NCBI GenBank assembly: GCA_963556195.1
Contig: OY744532.1
Span: 105,107,083-105,171,082, forward strand
Direction of reading: 5' to 3'
DNA length: 64,000 nucleotides
From: Sepiola atlantica
Lineage: Eukaryota > Mollusca > Cephalopoda > Sepiida > Sepiolidae
In this document: positions 43,430 through 53,807 of the stretch, in pieces
How the letters are laid out: each line of letters opens with the position of its first letter
Position numbering within the stretch: the first letter of the stretch is position 1
The notes under the pieces: model-generated
What the model saw: only the letters and a program-made list of their open reading frames with translations
Databases searched by the model: none
What the model was told of the DNA's origin: nothing
Translations under genes and position numbers: made by a program

Positions 43430-43549
43430 TCGTAGGTCAGGTATAATAACGTCTGCGTCAAGATGCGCCCGCTTTAGCCTGTCAAGAGAAACGTGGAAGG
43501 GTCCAGTGCAACGTTCTGTGAGAGGAGGTGTCATACTATTATTTCTCAC
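43430..43549 (-). pseudogene. Gypsy integrase C-terminal fragment
   Basis: The minus frame contains 'CTGPFHVSLDRLKRAHLDADV'-like sequence, here the key part SLDRLKRAHLD, the usual S-x-D-R-L-K-P-A-H tail motif of Ty3/Gypsy integrases (proline replaced by arginine). A short inverted echo, GLKRAHLD, is encoded on plus at about 43573-43605. No other pol domain is nearby. Confidence 0.5.
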
Positions 43550-43605
43550 ACAATCTTAAATAGACCCTCTTTCTGAGGACGGGCTTAAGCGGGCGCATCT
43601 GGACT

Positions 43606-44329
43606 AATTGTGCTAGTTGCACAAACACCTGCTTCTGCACCACCGCTTGCTACAACCTATTAATACAAAAATCGACAGAAGAGAGGGAGATTTTTAATGG
43701 AGAAAACATTAAGAAATATAGAGAGAAAGAATAAAAGTAAGATTTTAAAAGAATCTTGACGAATGAAAAAGTTGTATAGAAAGAGAAAAGATTGTTTTTT
43801 TATTGTTATTTTTTTATGTGAATAAGGATAAATAAACAAACATGGCGACCGGCTGAAAAAGATAAAAGGCACGAACCTCGAAAGAACAAAACAAAACGCA
43901 AGGAACATTGAAGCGGAAGCGGAAATAACTACAGAAAGAAAGATGGCGCCTTTCTGTAAATGAGCAATCAACTGAACGCTTCGCAAAAGTCAATCCAAAA
44001 TTCAAGGCATGAACGCGGTCTTTCGTCGTTTATAAGAGTGTTTTTTTTTTTACCCCTTCATTTATCATGTTTTATATATTTATTTTTGCTTGCCATTTGC
44101 GAAAAATGGTGTGTAGTGTAATTCAAGCTTCATGGGGATAAATACGCCTAGACACATTCATTAACGAAAGCCCAACATATTCAATAAAACGACTAGCATT
44201 TATGCTATGGCGCGGCAATTCAATCTGCACGTTTTTCGTATGAAAGTGAACCGGGCCGAAAACAGACAACGGGACGGACAGAGCCTCACAGAAAGAATCG
44301 AAAAATGCTATTTCAAACATAAGTATGAC
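43606..44329. other. no recognisable feature
   Basis: AT-rich, no gene or repeat copy recognised. Confidence 0.5.
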
Positions 44330-44930
44330 ATATTAGTGAAAATGTTGTTTCAAAGTTAGGCGTGACAGACTAAAGAAAATACAGTTTCAAACTTCAGTGA
44401 CATACTCAAAAAATGCAGTATCAAACTAAAGCGTGACAGACTAAACAAAATTAAGTTTCAAACTTAAAAGTGACAGACTATAAAAAATGCCATTTTAAAC
44501 TTAAGCATGACAGACCAAAGAAAATGCTATGTCAAACTTAAGCAGTTTAAAATTTATGCGTGATAGACTTAACAAAATACATTTTCAAACTTAAGTGTTA
44601 AATGTTATTATCAACTTAAGCGTGATAGACTAAAGAAAATTCAGTTTCTAACTTCAGCGTGACCGGCTAAAAAAACATTCAGCTTCGAAATTAAGCGTTA
44701 CAGACTAAAGAAAATACCGTTTTAACCTTAAGCGTGACAGACTAAAGACTATTTTAACTTGAAGCGTGACAGACTAAAGAAATTTCAGCTTCTAACTTAA
44801 TTGTGACAGACTAAAGAAAATTATTTTCAAACTTAAGCGTGACAGAATAAAGAAAATGCAGTTTCAAACTTAAGTCTGAGAGACTTACAAAATTTTTTTT
44901 TTTTTAACTTAGGCGTGACAGAGCAAACGA
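44330..44930. repeat. degenerate minisatellite, about 37-bp unit
   Basis: Variants of CTTAAGCGTGACAGACTAAAG then AAAATGCAGTTTCAAA recur about 16 times with many substitutions and indels. Confidence 0.85.
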
Positions 44931-45435
44931 AAGGCAGAGGATGTTATCAAAATAGACCGAGGCATCTAAAAAGTTTTTCCATTCAATCTCGGCGTTTATC
45001 AAGGGCAATGCTATATAAAATGGGATCGACAAATTCTGAGATGTGAGATCGCATCTGAAAATGTATTTATTTTACATAAAACGCAGCCTAAAAATGAACA
45101 AATAAAAATGACTAAATCCAAACGTCCGACGCGAAGACTATTGCTTGAATAAAATATCTATTATTTTCCAGATTTTCAAGATTGTTTTTATTCTACATAA
45201 TCGATACTCTGACTCCGCATTATTTACGCCGATTTCCAATAGAAGTCTTTTCCCGTTTCGTCTCATCTCCATTCTCCATTAAATCTATGTTCGCTTCTTG
45301 ATACATTTTATTCCTAACGAATGAACTAGAACTACTTTAACAGGAAAACTCAAATGGGTTGATTTGTTTTTGTTCAGAATTGTTTCGTAGGTCATAACCT
45401 AGGCTTTTGCATTTTTCAATATGTCTTATTTGTTT

Positions 45436-45441
45436 CACACT

Positions 45442-45511
<70 letters not shown>
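45436..45511. repeat. (CA)n-(TA)n microsatellite
   Basis: Short CA run followed by about 30 TA units. Confidence 0.95.
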
Positions 45512-45515
<4 letters not shown>

Positions 45516-46739
45516 GAAATTGTAGTTTACTTGAAGCATTGCTGGTAAATATAAGTGCAGATTAGTCGTCCGAGGCTATAGCAATGCGATGTAGTTGCCG
45601 TAAGATGGAAAAGTGAAAAGAAATCAACGAAGAGAGAAAGTGAAACTCAAAACGATTTATTAATAATTTCACGAAAAACTGATTAAATACCAAAATAGTA
45701 AATACCGTCTGGTAAGTAACAGTTCGGCAAAGGGTAATCTTAAATTTTCGAAAGAAAAACTTTCATTTTCAGAAGACAACAATAAAAGACCGAGTGGGTC
45801 GAAAAAACGGGAAAAAACCGGTGTCAAAACATCGGAATACGGCAGCAGACAATTGGAAGTAGGAACGCAGAAAATGTCAAAATTCTATTAAGCAATTATA
45901 CAACTAAAGTTAAAATATTATAAACATTTGCTTATTAATATACTAATTATTATAATTTTATTATATTTTATTTTATATGATTCATTAATTATTTTTTTTT
46001 TTTATTTATTCAATTCAAATTTAAATGTACGTGTGGGCTGTTATTATTGTAATATGCGTCATCAAAGGGGGATAACTTATGGAAAAAATATATTTAGAAA
46101 TGAGATTTGAAATTTGAGAAGGAATTTGAATTGTGGAATGGATCAAAGCCAAGGAGGGAACCGTTGGAACAGGGGAAGGGGAGGGAGGAATAAGAAGAGA
46201 AGAGAAGAGACGTTGGGGAAGAGGGGGAGGGAACTAGGTATAAAAAAATTAAGAATAAAAAATTAAAAAGAAATATACATACATACATAAAGTGTAAATA
46301 TCTAAATACATATTTATTTATTTATTCATTCATTCATTCATTTTTTTTCCTTTTTAAAGTTAATTTAAGAGTATTTCAATGGTATAATACTCCTAGAACT
46401 AAATTTATATAAATTTATTCTATTTATTGATTTATAGATTTATTTATTTTACATTTATTTATTTTTTTTTAATTTTCCTTTGTTATTATGATCTATTCAT
46501 ATATTTAATTTATTCTTTTATTACTATAATTTCTTTTTTTAATTTTTTAATTTATTTTAATCTTAATCTTTATTTCCCTCATTTTAATTTTTTTATTATT
46601 ATTTTATTTTATGGAGAATACACATACACACACATGAGAATACACCCATATTAACATACATGTATATATGCATACACATACACTAGGTCTAAATACATGT
46701 AAATAAAGTGCATATCATTCCATTTCACAATTATAATAT
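45512..46739. other. AT-rich spacer
   Basis: A purine-rich stretch (46140-46230) and T-rich stretches; no gene. Confidence 0.5.
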
Positions 46740-47102
46740 GTAACGTGTAAAAATGTGGGGTGGGTTGCGCTGGCAAATACCGAGGAGACAAAGGCAAGTA
46801 AAAATGTAGGGTGGGTGGCACTGGCAAATAAAGGCAAGTAAGTTGGGGTGGGAGTGTGAGGATGTAAGAATCAGAGAATGAAAGGGGACGACAACTCGAA
46901 TCTATTATTCAGGGGTGGACGAAATTTAGAGATTAGAATAGCTTCCGAAATTCGAAGCTGACCTATATTGCGGACGGAGTTGAGGATGCGGACACTATTG
47001 GAGCGATGTGTGTTGCCACATGATATTAAGTGTTTGTGGAAGGAAGAAATATGGGTGTTTAGATGCTCTTTAATGCGTTGGTGTAGAGGCCTACTAGGAA
47101 CA
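46740..47102 (-). pseudogene. PLE-type GIY-YIG endonuclease end (3' part of a 5'-inverted copy)
   Basis: The minus frame 46871 to about 47102 begins at 'SRPLHQRIKEHLN', the strand/helix just after the YIG motif. It continues 'HISSFHKHLISCGN' and ends 'LRISEAILISKFRPPLNNR', with the likely catalytic glutamate in ISEAILI. Its 3' UTR (46740-46870) has a short tandem repeat around GGCAAATAxxGGCAAGTAA. At about 47102 it meets the RT part of the same kind of element on the other strand. Confidence 0.75.
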
Positions 47103-47710
47103 GTAGACTCCCCACCTTTTACCATCTCATTAAAACCCACAAAACCAGCAACCACCTACAGATCAGACCTATAGTCTCCAGTACTGAGAGACCTCTTTAC
47201 AGGATCTCCTGGCTCCTCTCCCACGTACTTAAACCGCTACTCCTCACCTTCCCGGCGCATGTCAGCAGCTCTGACCAGGTATTAGATAGACTCCACTTGC
47301 TCCAACCCCAACAGCTCTGCATCAACAACTACATCTTCTGCCTTGACGTTGTCTCCCTTTATACTTCTATTCCCGCACACCCCGCCATTGACCTCATAAC
47401 TGACCATATCTCCTCTAACAATCTTGACTGTTTTGGGCTTACCCCGACAGACATTCATCAGCTCCTACGTATCATTGTGGATAATACCTACTTCAAGTTC
47501 CAACAAGACACATATAAACAAGTCTCTGGCCTACCCATGGGTTCCAGTCTCTCCGGCCTCCTCGCCATTTCTTACATGAACAGACTGGAACAACAAGCAC
47601 TGCCATTCCCATATTTTCTTCTCGAGATACGTTGACGACATTTTGATCCTCACTTCATCCCGAGAGGAAGCTACCTCTATCTTTAATACATTTAATAATT
47701 CATGATTATT
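47103..47710 (+). pseudogene. PLE-type reverse transcriptase fragment, inverted relative to its endonuclease
   Basis: Plus-strand RT in two or three frames: 'LIKTHK' and 'RPIVSSTERPLYRIS' at about 47125-47215 (fingers), then 47297-47635 with 'FCLDVVSLYTSIPAHPAIDLI' (RT A motif, D in LDVVSLYT) and 'QVSGLPMGSSLSGLLAISYM' (RT motif 4). After a frameshift at about 47630 come the catalytic 'RYVDDILI' and 'STSREEATSIF'-type residues. It stops matching at about 47710. No endonuclease follows on this strand. Confidence 0.8.
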
Positions 47711-47844
47711 GGAACATAAAATGAACCTGTCTTATTCATGTATGCTCTGTTATTACTGCCTGACAATCATCGAGCTTAATATTTTTTAAAGAGAATACTA
47801 ATTAAAAGGTACTGATAGTATATGCTAATACTTATGTTGTCATA

Positions 47845-47849
<5 letters not shown>

Positions 47850-47926
<77 letters not shown>
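47850..47926. repeat. (TA)n microsatellite
   Basis: Thirty-eight TA units, tail position of family X copy 3. Confidence 0.97.
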
Positions 47927-47929
<3 letters not shown>

Positions 47930-48190
47930 GCAATCCAACAAAAGATATAAGCGTCAACTTATATCTTATAATTAGTGAATCATCCGGATAAAAACTGAAA
48001 CTCAATATACTGGATAGAGCATTAATATTATAATATAAAATGAAGTAATAAAATAAGGTGTCAATCAAATTTTATTAGAATTCAAAGTTCAAGCAAAGTA
48101 TCCTAAAGTCCTTAGCTCATGAGTTTTCAAAGATAATTCTTCTCTTAAGAGGACCATTACCGCAGTTATATTACTACAGGTAATAAAATT
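47927..48190 (-). mobile_element. hammerhead-bearing repeat family X, copy 3
   Basis: Same layout as 14447-14720. The motif at 48108-48154 reads stem I GTCCT/AGGAC (five perfect pairs), damaged core CTTAAGA, stem II AAGA-ATTA-TCTT, GAAA, stem III ACTCATGAGCT-like, A. The core change predicts inactivity. Confidence 0.55.
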
Positions 48191-48589
48191 ACGCTTTGAA
48201 AATATATAAAATTATATACACAAATACATAAAAATACATAACATCAAACATATTAACCCAAAAACATACTTTTTGTTGAATCCATACAGTCCATCCAGAT
48301 CATACAAATTGAGAAGCATAATCAGGAAAGACATTACTCCAAGTTACAAACAGAAGTCCAAATACGTGTAATTGAAGGGGCTGACAAAGTCATCCAGTCG
48401 CGAAATGTGTCAATATTCAATGTTAATGATAAATAAATCAAACAATACAGAAAGTCCAATCAAAGTTCCAAAATCCCGACAAGTACAACCCAAGTCAAAT
48501 CAAAGTTCGTTGTTTAATTAGAAAACCCGTTAAATCCGAATTGAGCAAAACAAGACTGAATCCCGATCGCATCCTGCCAGCTGAGCGAA
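48191..48589. other. no recognisable feature
   Basis: AT-rich sequence between repeat X and the (TA)n array. Confidence 0.5.
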
Positions 48590-48590
48590 A

Positions 48591-48670
<80 letters not shown>
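48590..48670. repeat. (TA)n microsatellite, mariner insertion site
   Basis: About 40 TA units with one CA. The mariner element begins at 48671 directly after a TA. Confidence 0.97.
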
Positions 48671-48673
<3 letters not shown>

Positions 48674-48697
48674 GGTGCATCAGGTATATGAGAACAT
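48671..48697 (+). repeat. left TIR of the mariner element
   Basis: 27 bp, one mismatch against the right TIR. Confidence 0.95.
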
Positions 48698-48761
48698 CGC
48701 TTAATGTCGTTATTGTTACGTTATATTAATTATTTTTATTCTTTTTTGCAGATAATGAAAA

Positions 48762-49811
48762 ATGGCAGATAATAATGTAACGGAACAAATGAAAAGACAG
48801 GCTGTAATTGTCGCAATAAAAGCAGATCATAGCGATTTACAAATCGCACAATTTCTTAAAGTCGCCCGTTCTTTTGTTTATAAAGTTTGTAGGGAGTTAG
48901 AAGAAAATGATGGTGATTGTAAGCAGGTTGCTAAACGTAAAAAGCACGACACACGGTCAGACACGATTAGAACACCTGAATGTATTCATCAAGTTCAGAA
49001 TATTATTGATGAGAGCCCCCAAAAGTCAATGAGGTCCATCGCAAAAGACCTGAATGTTTCAGAAGCCACAATTCGAAGGACTGTTCATAAAAATCTTCGT
49101 TACAAGTCTTATGTGATGAGGAGAGGCCAGTTTATGTCCGAGACCACCAAAGAGAATCGTTTGATAAGGTCCAAGAGGCTGTTAAACAAACTGAAACATC
49201 CTGTTGAGCAAGGCATGCTTTGGTTTTTCTCAGATGAGAAAGACTTTGATCAAGATCAAAAGGTAAACAGAAGGAATGACAGATGGCTGTGTAATGACCC
49301 TTCCGAAGTTCCAACAGTCATGCATACAAAATTTCCTGCAACTGTTATGGTTTTGGGGGTTGTTAGCAACGAAGGACATGTGATGCCACCACACTTCTTT
49401 CGGCAAGGACTAAGAGTCACTTCTGCTGCTTACATTGAAGTCTTGGATACTGTTGTTAAGCCCTGGATCGATAGAGTAACAAATGGAAGGCCCTACATCT
49501 TTCAACAAGACTCTGCACCAGCACATAAGGCTCAAAACACTCAGGAATGGTTGGCGGATCATTTTTATGATCACATCACTCCAAACTTGTGGCCTCCAAA
49601 CTCTCCAGACCTGAATCCATTGGATTATTATGTGTGGGGCGTCGTGGAGAGAGATGTTAATAAACACCCCCACAACACTAAAGATTCTCTAAAAGCATCC
49701 ATTGTCAGAGTGATGGACAACATAGATGAGGACCATCTCAAGCGCGCTTGCAGTCGGTTTAGGTCTCGAATCGAAGCTGTCATTGAAGTAGAGGGGAATT
49801 TCATTGAATGA
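48762..49811 (+). CDS. mariner-family transposase, DD37D type
   Basis: 349 residues, single exon, ATG at 48762 within 65 bp of the left TIR and stop 98 bp before the right TIR. It binds the element's TIRs and cuts and pastes it at TA sites in the nucleus. Domain order: a helix-turn-helix at about residues 10-48 (KRQAVIVAIK...SDLQIAQFLKV), a second at about 85-115 (SMRSIAKDLNVSEATIRRTVHK), then the RNase H-like DDE/D domain. Catalytic acids are D158 (FFSDEKDF), D250 (QQDSAPAH) and D288 (SPDLNPLDYYVW), giving 37 residues between the last two, the spacing of the maT/DD37D group instead of DD34D mariners. Length is normal for the family. No frameshift or internal stop is seen, so it may be functional. 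Confidence 0.95.
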   Translation: MADNNVTEQMKRQAVIVAIKADHSDLQIAQFLKVARSFVYKVCRELEENDGDCKQVAKRKKHDTRSDTIRTPECIHQVQNIIDESPQKSMRSIAKDLNVSEATIRRTVHKNLRYKSYVMRRGQFMSETTKENRLIRSKRLLNKLKHPVEQGMLWFFSDEKDFDQDQKVNRRNDRWLCNDPSEVPTVMHTKFPATVMVLGVVSNEGHVMPPHFFRQGLRVTSAAYIEVLDTVVKPWIDRVTNGRPYIFQQDSAPAHKAQNTQEWLADHFYDHITPNLWPPNSPDLNPLDYYVWGVVERDVNKHPHNTKDSLKASIVRVMDNIDEDHLKRACSRFRSRIEAVIEVEGNFIE

Positions 49812-49909
49812 AATTATTAAACAATACCTTAGCTTACATGTTTATATAATTGTTTTTGATTAAGAATATTTTTGTTTGATTTTTTTTATCATTTAATAAA
49901 ATGGAAAAT

Positions 49910-49936
49910 ATGTTCTCATATACCTGACGCACCCTG
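49910..49936 (-). repeat. right TIR of the mariner element
   Basis: 27 bp, followed by the TA target duplicate at 49937-49938. Confidence 0.95.
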
Positions 49937-50417
49937 TATATTTGATAAATTCAAGGGAAAGAAATTAGTATAATTTCACGCAATAACTCCCCTTTAAGTT
50001 TTCGGTGAGTAAGGAAAAATGTCTCCACTCTAACAGTTTTCTCATCTGGAATAATTATTTACAAAAAATCTAAAGCAAAAAAATATATACTTATGCCAAT
50101 AACATCCCTCTAAAAAAACGGGCTCATCCAAATCGGAATCAAATATTGATATGTCAGAGAGATAGATTGCTATTAGGATCTAACTTTGAAAATCCGACAA
50201 CATAACTTTATATATTAGATATGATGATGAAATTGCAAGAGGTACTTTTTCGATATATGTTATGGTTACCTTTCTTGTGAATCAGGCTGGGCAACCAAAA
50301 TACAATTGTATATTTATTATATTTTCTTGTATATTTTGGGTGTGCCTTTTTGGGCTCATCGTTACATTGTGAGACTGCTGACTCCCTCAAGTAGTACATT
50401 ATTTCACTATGGCATAA

Positions 50418-50420
<3 letters not shown>
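49937..50420. other. no recognisable feature
   Basis: AT-rich spacer right of the mariner element. Confidence 0.5.

Positions 50421-50475
<55 letters not shown>
50421..50475. repeat. (TA)n microsatellite
   Basis: About 27 TA units at the 3' side of the minus-strand PLE. Confidence 0.95.
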
Positions 50476-50478
<3 letters not shown>

Positions 50479-50560
50479 TTTGTCGTACAAAACTTTAAAA
50501 TGGCATTGAAGAGACAATATTTATTATTCATAATGAATTTAAGAAATTAAAAAGATGAAA

Positions 50561-50602
50561 GGGCAGCTGACCGGTGTCGTACCTCGCTCAACAGAGCCAA
50601 AT
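50561..50602 (-). ncRNA. degenerate hammerhead-like motif at PLE 3' end
   Basis: Minus strand: stem I arm TTGGCT, core CTGTTGA, a GCGAGGTAC stem II region, GAC in place of GAA, stem III ACCGGT, C, stem I arm AGCTG. It is homologous to 13052-13092. Two core changes predict inactivity. Confidence 0.45.
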
Positions 50603-50687
50603 ATCGAGGTAATGTATAAAAAATATTAAAAGATGCTATGAGAATTATATCGAGGGAAAGGGGTAAAAAAAAAAGAAAAAAGTTCAA

Positions 50688-51732
50688 TCAAATAGAAACA
50701 ACATTAAGCCCGAGGAGATTTTCTCTTTGTTGGCAAAGAGAAGGTCTCAAGGACTTAATATAAATTGTTTCTAGGATCTTGAGATGATAAGGGGAGTGCG
50801 ACTTACTAAGAATGGAGAATAAGTCGACACTGAATTTAGAGGCACAGGTGCGGTTATTTATGAGATGTTGACCTATCGACGAACTATAAGTATTATTCAA
50901 AACGTCAGTTGGTAAATAATTTGCATTGCGAATTTTTGTGGGCACGTGTTGTTTGACCCGGATGTCCAATCTCTGTGACGTCATCCCGACGTATTGCATA
51001 CTGCAACTACATTTAAATAAATAAATAATGGAATTATTTTGATGTGGGGGAAAGACATCTTTTCGAATAGAAGTCAAGATTGGACGAGAGGAAAAAACAA
51101 CTCGTATATTCGCAGCAAAATAACATTGTTGTACAGACAAAGAGATTTGTTTGGCGAATCTATCACTAATGTTACCAAGCCAAGGTAGGCGAAGGTAAGT
51201 AGGGCATCTGTCTACAGAAGCTGGTTTGCTTTTGTAAAAATGTAATATTTTTGTTTTAATCGTAGATTGTACAATGTCTAAAGGATAGCCATTGTTACAG
51301 AGGGTCTTAGCGATAAATTTAATTTCTTCATTCAGCTTGGTCTTCGAACAAATCTTTAAGGCCCTATGGGTAAGGGTCTTAATAAGATTAAATTTTTGTT
51401 TTGTGGGACAAAATGAGTCCCAACGAGTATAAAGACCAGTAAAGGTAGGTTTCCGATATACTGATGCCAAGAAACCACAGGAAGCTTTATTAACTAATAC
51501 ATCAAGGAATGGCAGTGAAGAATTAGTTTCCTTATCAATAGTGAATTTAAGAGCTGGATGAATATTGTTAAGGGACGTAAAAAAAACGTCCGCTTCCGTT
51601 TCATTGTTGAGCAGACAAAAGGTGTCGTCAACATAACGAAAGTAGATATCTGGTCTATTTGGACCAGATAGGAGACCTTCTTCATGGAAACCAACAAAAA
51701 TATTGGTCAATGCTGGTCCTAAGGGAGAGCCC
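50688..51732 (-). pseudogene. PLE reverse transcriptase (palm to thumb) plus GIY-YIG endonuclease
   Basis: About 345 residues in one frame. The RT motif MGSPLGPALTNIFVG is followed by the catalytic 'YFRYVDDTFCLL' (Y-V-D-D) and 'LPFLDVLV', then the linker 'RCPTYLRLPWLGNISDRFAKQI'. The endonuclease has 'IIYLFKCSCSMQYVGMTSQRLDIRVKQHVP', where Y-V-G-M-T-x(6)-R is the YIG-type strand with its arginine, and the late 'HLKILETIYIKSLRPSLC' with the metal-binding glutamate. This part looks catalytically complete. It is classed as a pseudogene because its upstream half lies in another frame and the 5' end is missing. Confidence 0.85.
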
Positions 51733-52099
51733 ATAGATAACACCATCAATCTGTCTGTACATAATGTCGTCAAAATTGAATTCAACCGACATCGTAGCAA
51801 ATTTCATCAACTCCACGAAAACATTTTCAGGAATAGGAGGAATGGGCAGTTGACCACGATATAAGGCATCAGCACATATATTAATCGTTTCAAGAAGGGG
51901 AACACAGGTAAACAGGCTAGATATGTCAAAAGAACCCATAAATTTATCAGTATCTGAATAATTTTGCATAAAGTTAGAAAATGAAAAAGAATCTTTAATG
52001 CAAAATGAAATATAGTGTTCAAAGACTGGTTCCAAAATAGTGGCTACCTTGTGTTGGGAAGACCCTATCATCAATAATATTGGTCTTAATGGTACCCCA

Positions 52100-52100
<1 letters not shown>
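51727..52100 (-). pseudogene. PLE reverse transcriptase, upstream part in a shifted frame
   Basis: It starts abruptly after (TA)n with 'GVPLRPILLMIGSSQHKVA', the conserved PLE fingers motif, then 'FMGSFDISSLFTCVPLLETI', where the aspartate of FDISSLF is the first catalytic acid, then 'FDDIMYRQIDGV'. One extra base at about 51733 shifts the frame before MGSPLGP. Confidence 0.85.

Positions 52101-52156
<56 letters not shown>
52101..52156. repeat. (TA)n microsatellite
   Basis: Twenty-eight TA units between the truncated PLE and the hammerhead-derived repeat on its right. Confidence 0.97.
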
Positions 52157-52158
<2 letters not shown>

Positions 52159-52850
52159 GTTATAAACAAAGTTTGTATGCATATCCTTTCTTGAATCCTT
52201 TCTAAATTTCGGATTAATTTTCGAGTTTTGAATAACAGGCTATAATAGGCAGATGTATTTGCCGTACTCGTTGTGTACCCTAGTATCTTCGGTTTCTTCT
52301 GGAGCCATCTTCAGAGGTTGGTATCTTGTAGACAGTACAATTATGTTAGAACACGAAACTAACAAACTATAACTACAGCTATTGGAAGATCTTCACATAA
52401 CAACTAAAAACCGATCCATTAACAAAAATTACAGTGAAAACATCCTAAAATTATTTTAATACTAACACTAATACTCTATTAATATTGCAACCAATCACAG
52501 GTGTCCCCCAAAAACTATCACTAAATGTTTAAAAATACATGTTAATTACTTGATGATGGCTCCGGATGGATCCGAAAGTACTAGCGTATTAAACAAGTAC
52601 GGCAAACACGTCTGCCAGTTCCAGCTTGAAACTCGAATAACAGGCTATAATAGGCAAATATTTTTTTTCCGTACGTCGGTTCTTTCTGGAGCCATCTTCA
52701 GGGGTTGGTATTTTGTAGACAACACAATTATAAATACGTCTGCCAGTTTCAGCCCAAAACTCAAAATTAATCAGGAATTAGCAAGGAAAGATATGCAGAC
52801 AAAAGTTATCTGTAATATTTAATGAAATATGTCTTCAAGAAAATAATTCT

Positions 52851-52898
<48 letters not shown>
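52157..52898. mobile_element. hammerhead-derived repeat family H5, three copies in both orientations
   Basis: Copy 1 (minus, 52157-52322) has at 52277-52322 ACCT, core CTGAAGA, a GGCTCC stem region, GAA, then TACTA and GGGT pairing with ACCT. It then reads to the (TA)n at its left. Copy 2 (plus, about 52545-52650) has TTGATGA, stem GGCTCC-GGAT-GGATCC, GAAA. Copy 3 (minus, about 52625-52730) and a plus 3' end (52740-52860) lead into (TA)n at 52861-52897. Shared: GGCAAATACATCTGCC-like and AAAACTCxAAAATTAAT segments. Confidence 0.5.
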
Positions 52899-52900
<2 letters not shown>

Positions 52901-53706
52901 AGGGAGAGCGGGGAGGAGGTAGAATGAAAACAAGATACAATCAAATTAACTCATATGGTGAGATATAGCCGCATTTTACATTCTATTCTAAATGTTTTTT
53001 CAACTAATATATGTGATATAATCCCTTGAGAAAATAAAAACAAAAACAATTACATATATAAGAGTCTAAGATGCTGCCTCGTATTTCGCATTTCTATTGA
53101 TTGAAGAAAGCTACAAGCCATCCGAAATTAGCAATCTTCAAAAAGAAAAATCAATATATTAAAATGCTTCTAAAATGTCTATCGTGAGCCGAAGAGACTG
53201 ACAAAGAATGGAGTCGCTTGCAGTTATATGTATTTAATTTTTTTGTTTTTAATTTTTCTAAACATTATATCGCATATTTCTCTATCTAAAATATAAAGAA
53301 AAGTCATTCAGATTCTCGAAATTAGACCTAAATAACATTGCATCTGACAAATTGATAATGATTCGACATAGCCAGTCATTTACGGAAATTTTCCGTTTGT
53401 GCTGTTCAGAAATGATTTTTATTTTCTATCGTTTTAATTGTTTACATATTATATCCAACCAGAATTTTCTTTCCGTAAAAAAATGTCCGCGTTATTCACC
53501 GGTTATTTTCATTGGCTAACCATCTCTGTTAATTAGCCAATGAAATCAATTCGTTATGAATACGAACAGCTTTAATGGTGTGAAAACGTTTTTCGCTGCG
53601 GAAGTACTAACCGTTTTATTAATTCCCTTTGTTCGATCGTTTAAAGTGATTTCGGTGATTGCCATTTTTTGGGGGGCGTTTCCGTTCTATTGTTACCTTT
53701 CCGAAC

Positions 53707-53707
<1 letters not shown>
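52899..53707. other. no recognisable feature
   Basis: AT-rich spacer, no gene or repeat copy recognised. Confidence 0.5.

Positions 53708-53746
<39 letters not shown>
53708..53746. repeat. (TA)n microsatellite
   Basis: About 19 TA units at the left edge of the retrozyme-like dimer. Confidence 0.95.
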
Positions 53747-53749
<3 letters not shown>

Positions 53750-53807
53750 GCGATTTGTGGCGATTTGTGATCGGAGTTCGCGCCCGCCGACCGTCGGGAA
53801 TTACCTC

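Larger units (their letters stand above)
48671..49936 (+). mobile_element. intact mariner-family (DD37D) transposon, 1266 bp
   Basis: 27-bp TIRs at 48671-48697 (CAGGGTGCATCAGGTATATG then AGAACAT) and 49910-49936 (complement CAGGGTGCGTCAGGTATATG then AGAACAT) differ at one base. TA lies outside both ends as the target duplication. The single ORF fills the interior. Near-identical TIRs and an uninterrupted gene indicate recent activity. Confidence 0.95.
50556..52100 (-). mobile_element. Penelope-like retroelement, best copy in the window, 5'-truncated
   Basis: A continuous minus-strand PLE from within the RT fingers to past the endonuclease, bounded by (TA)n at 52101-52156 and at 50421-50475. 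It has lost the 5' third of the ORF, and a single-base frameshift splits the rest. A hammerhead-like motif (50561-50602) sits at its 3' end. It shares the family of the 11-14 kb copies but is far better preserved. Confidence 0.85.
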
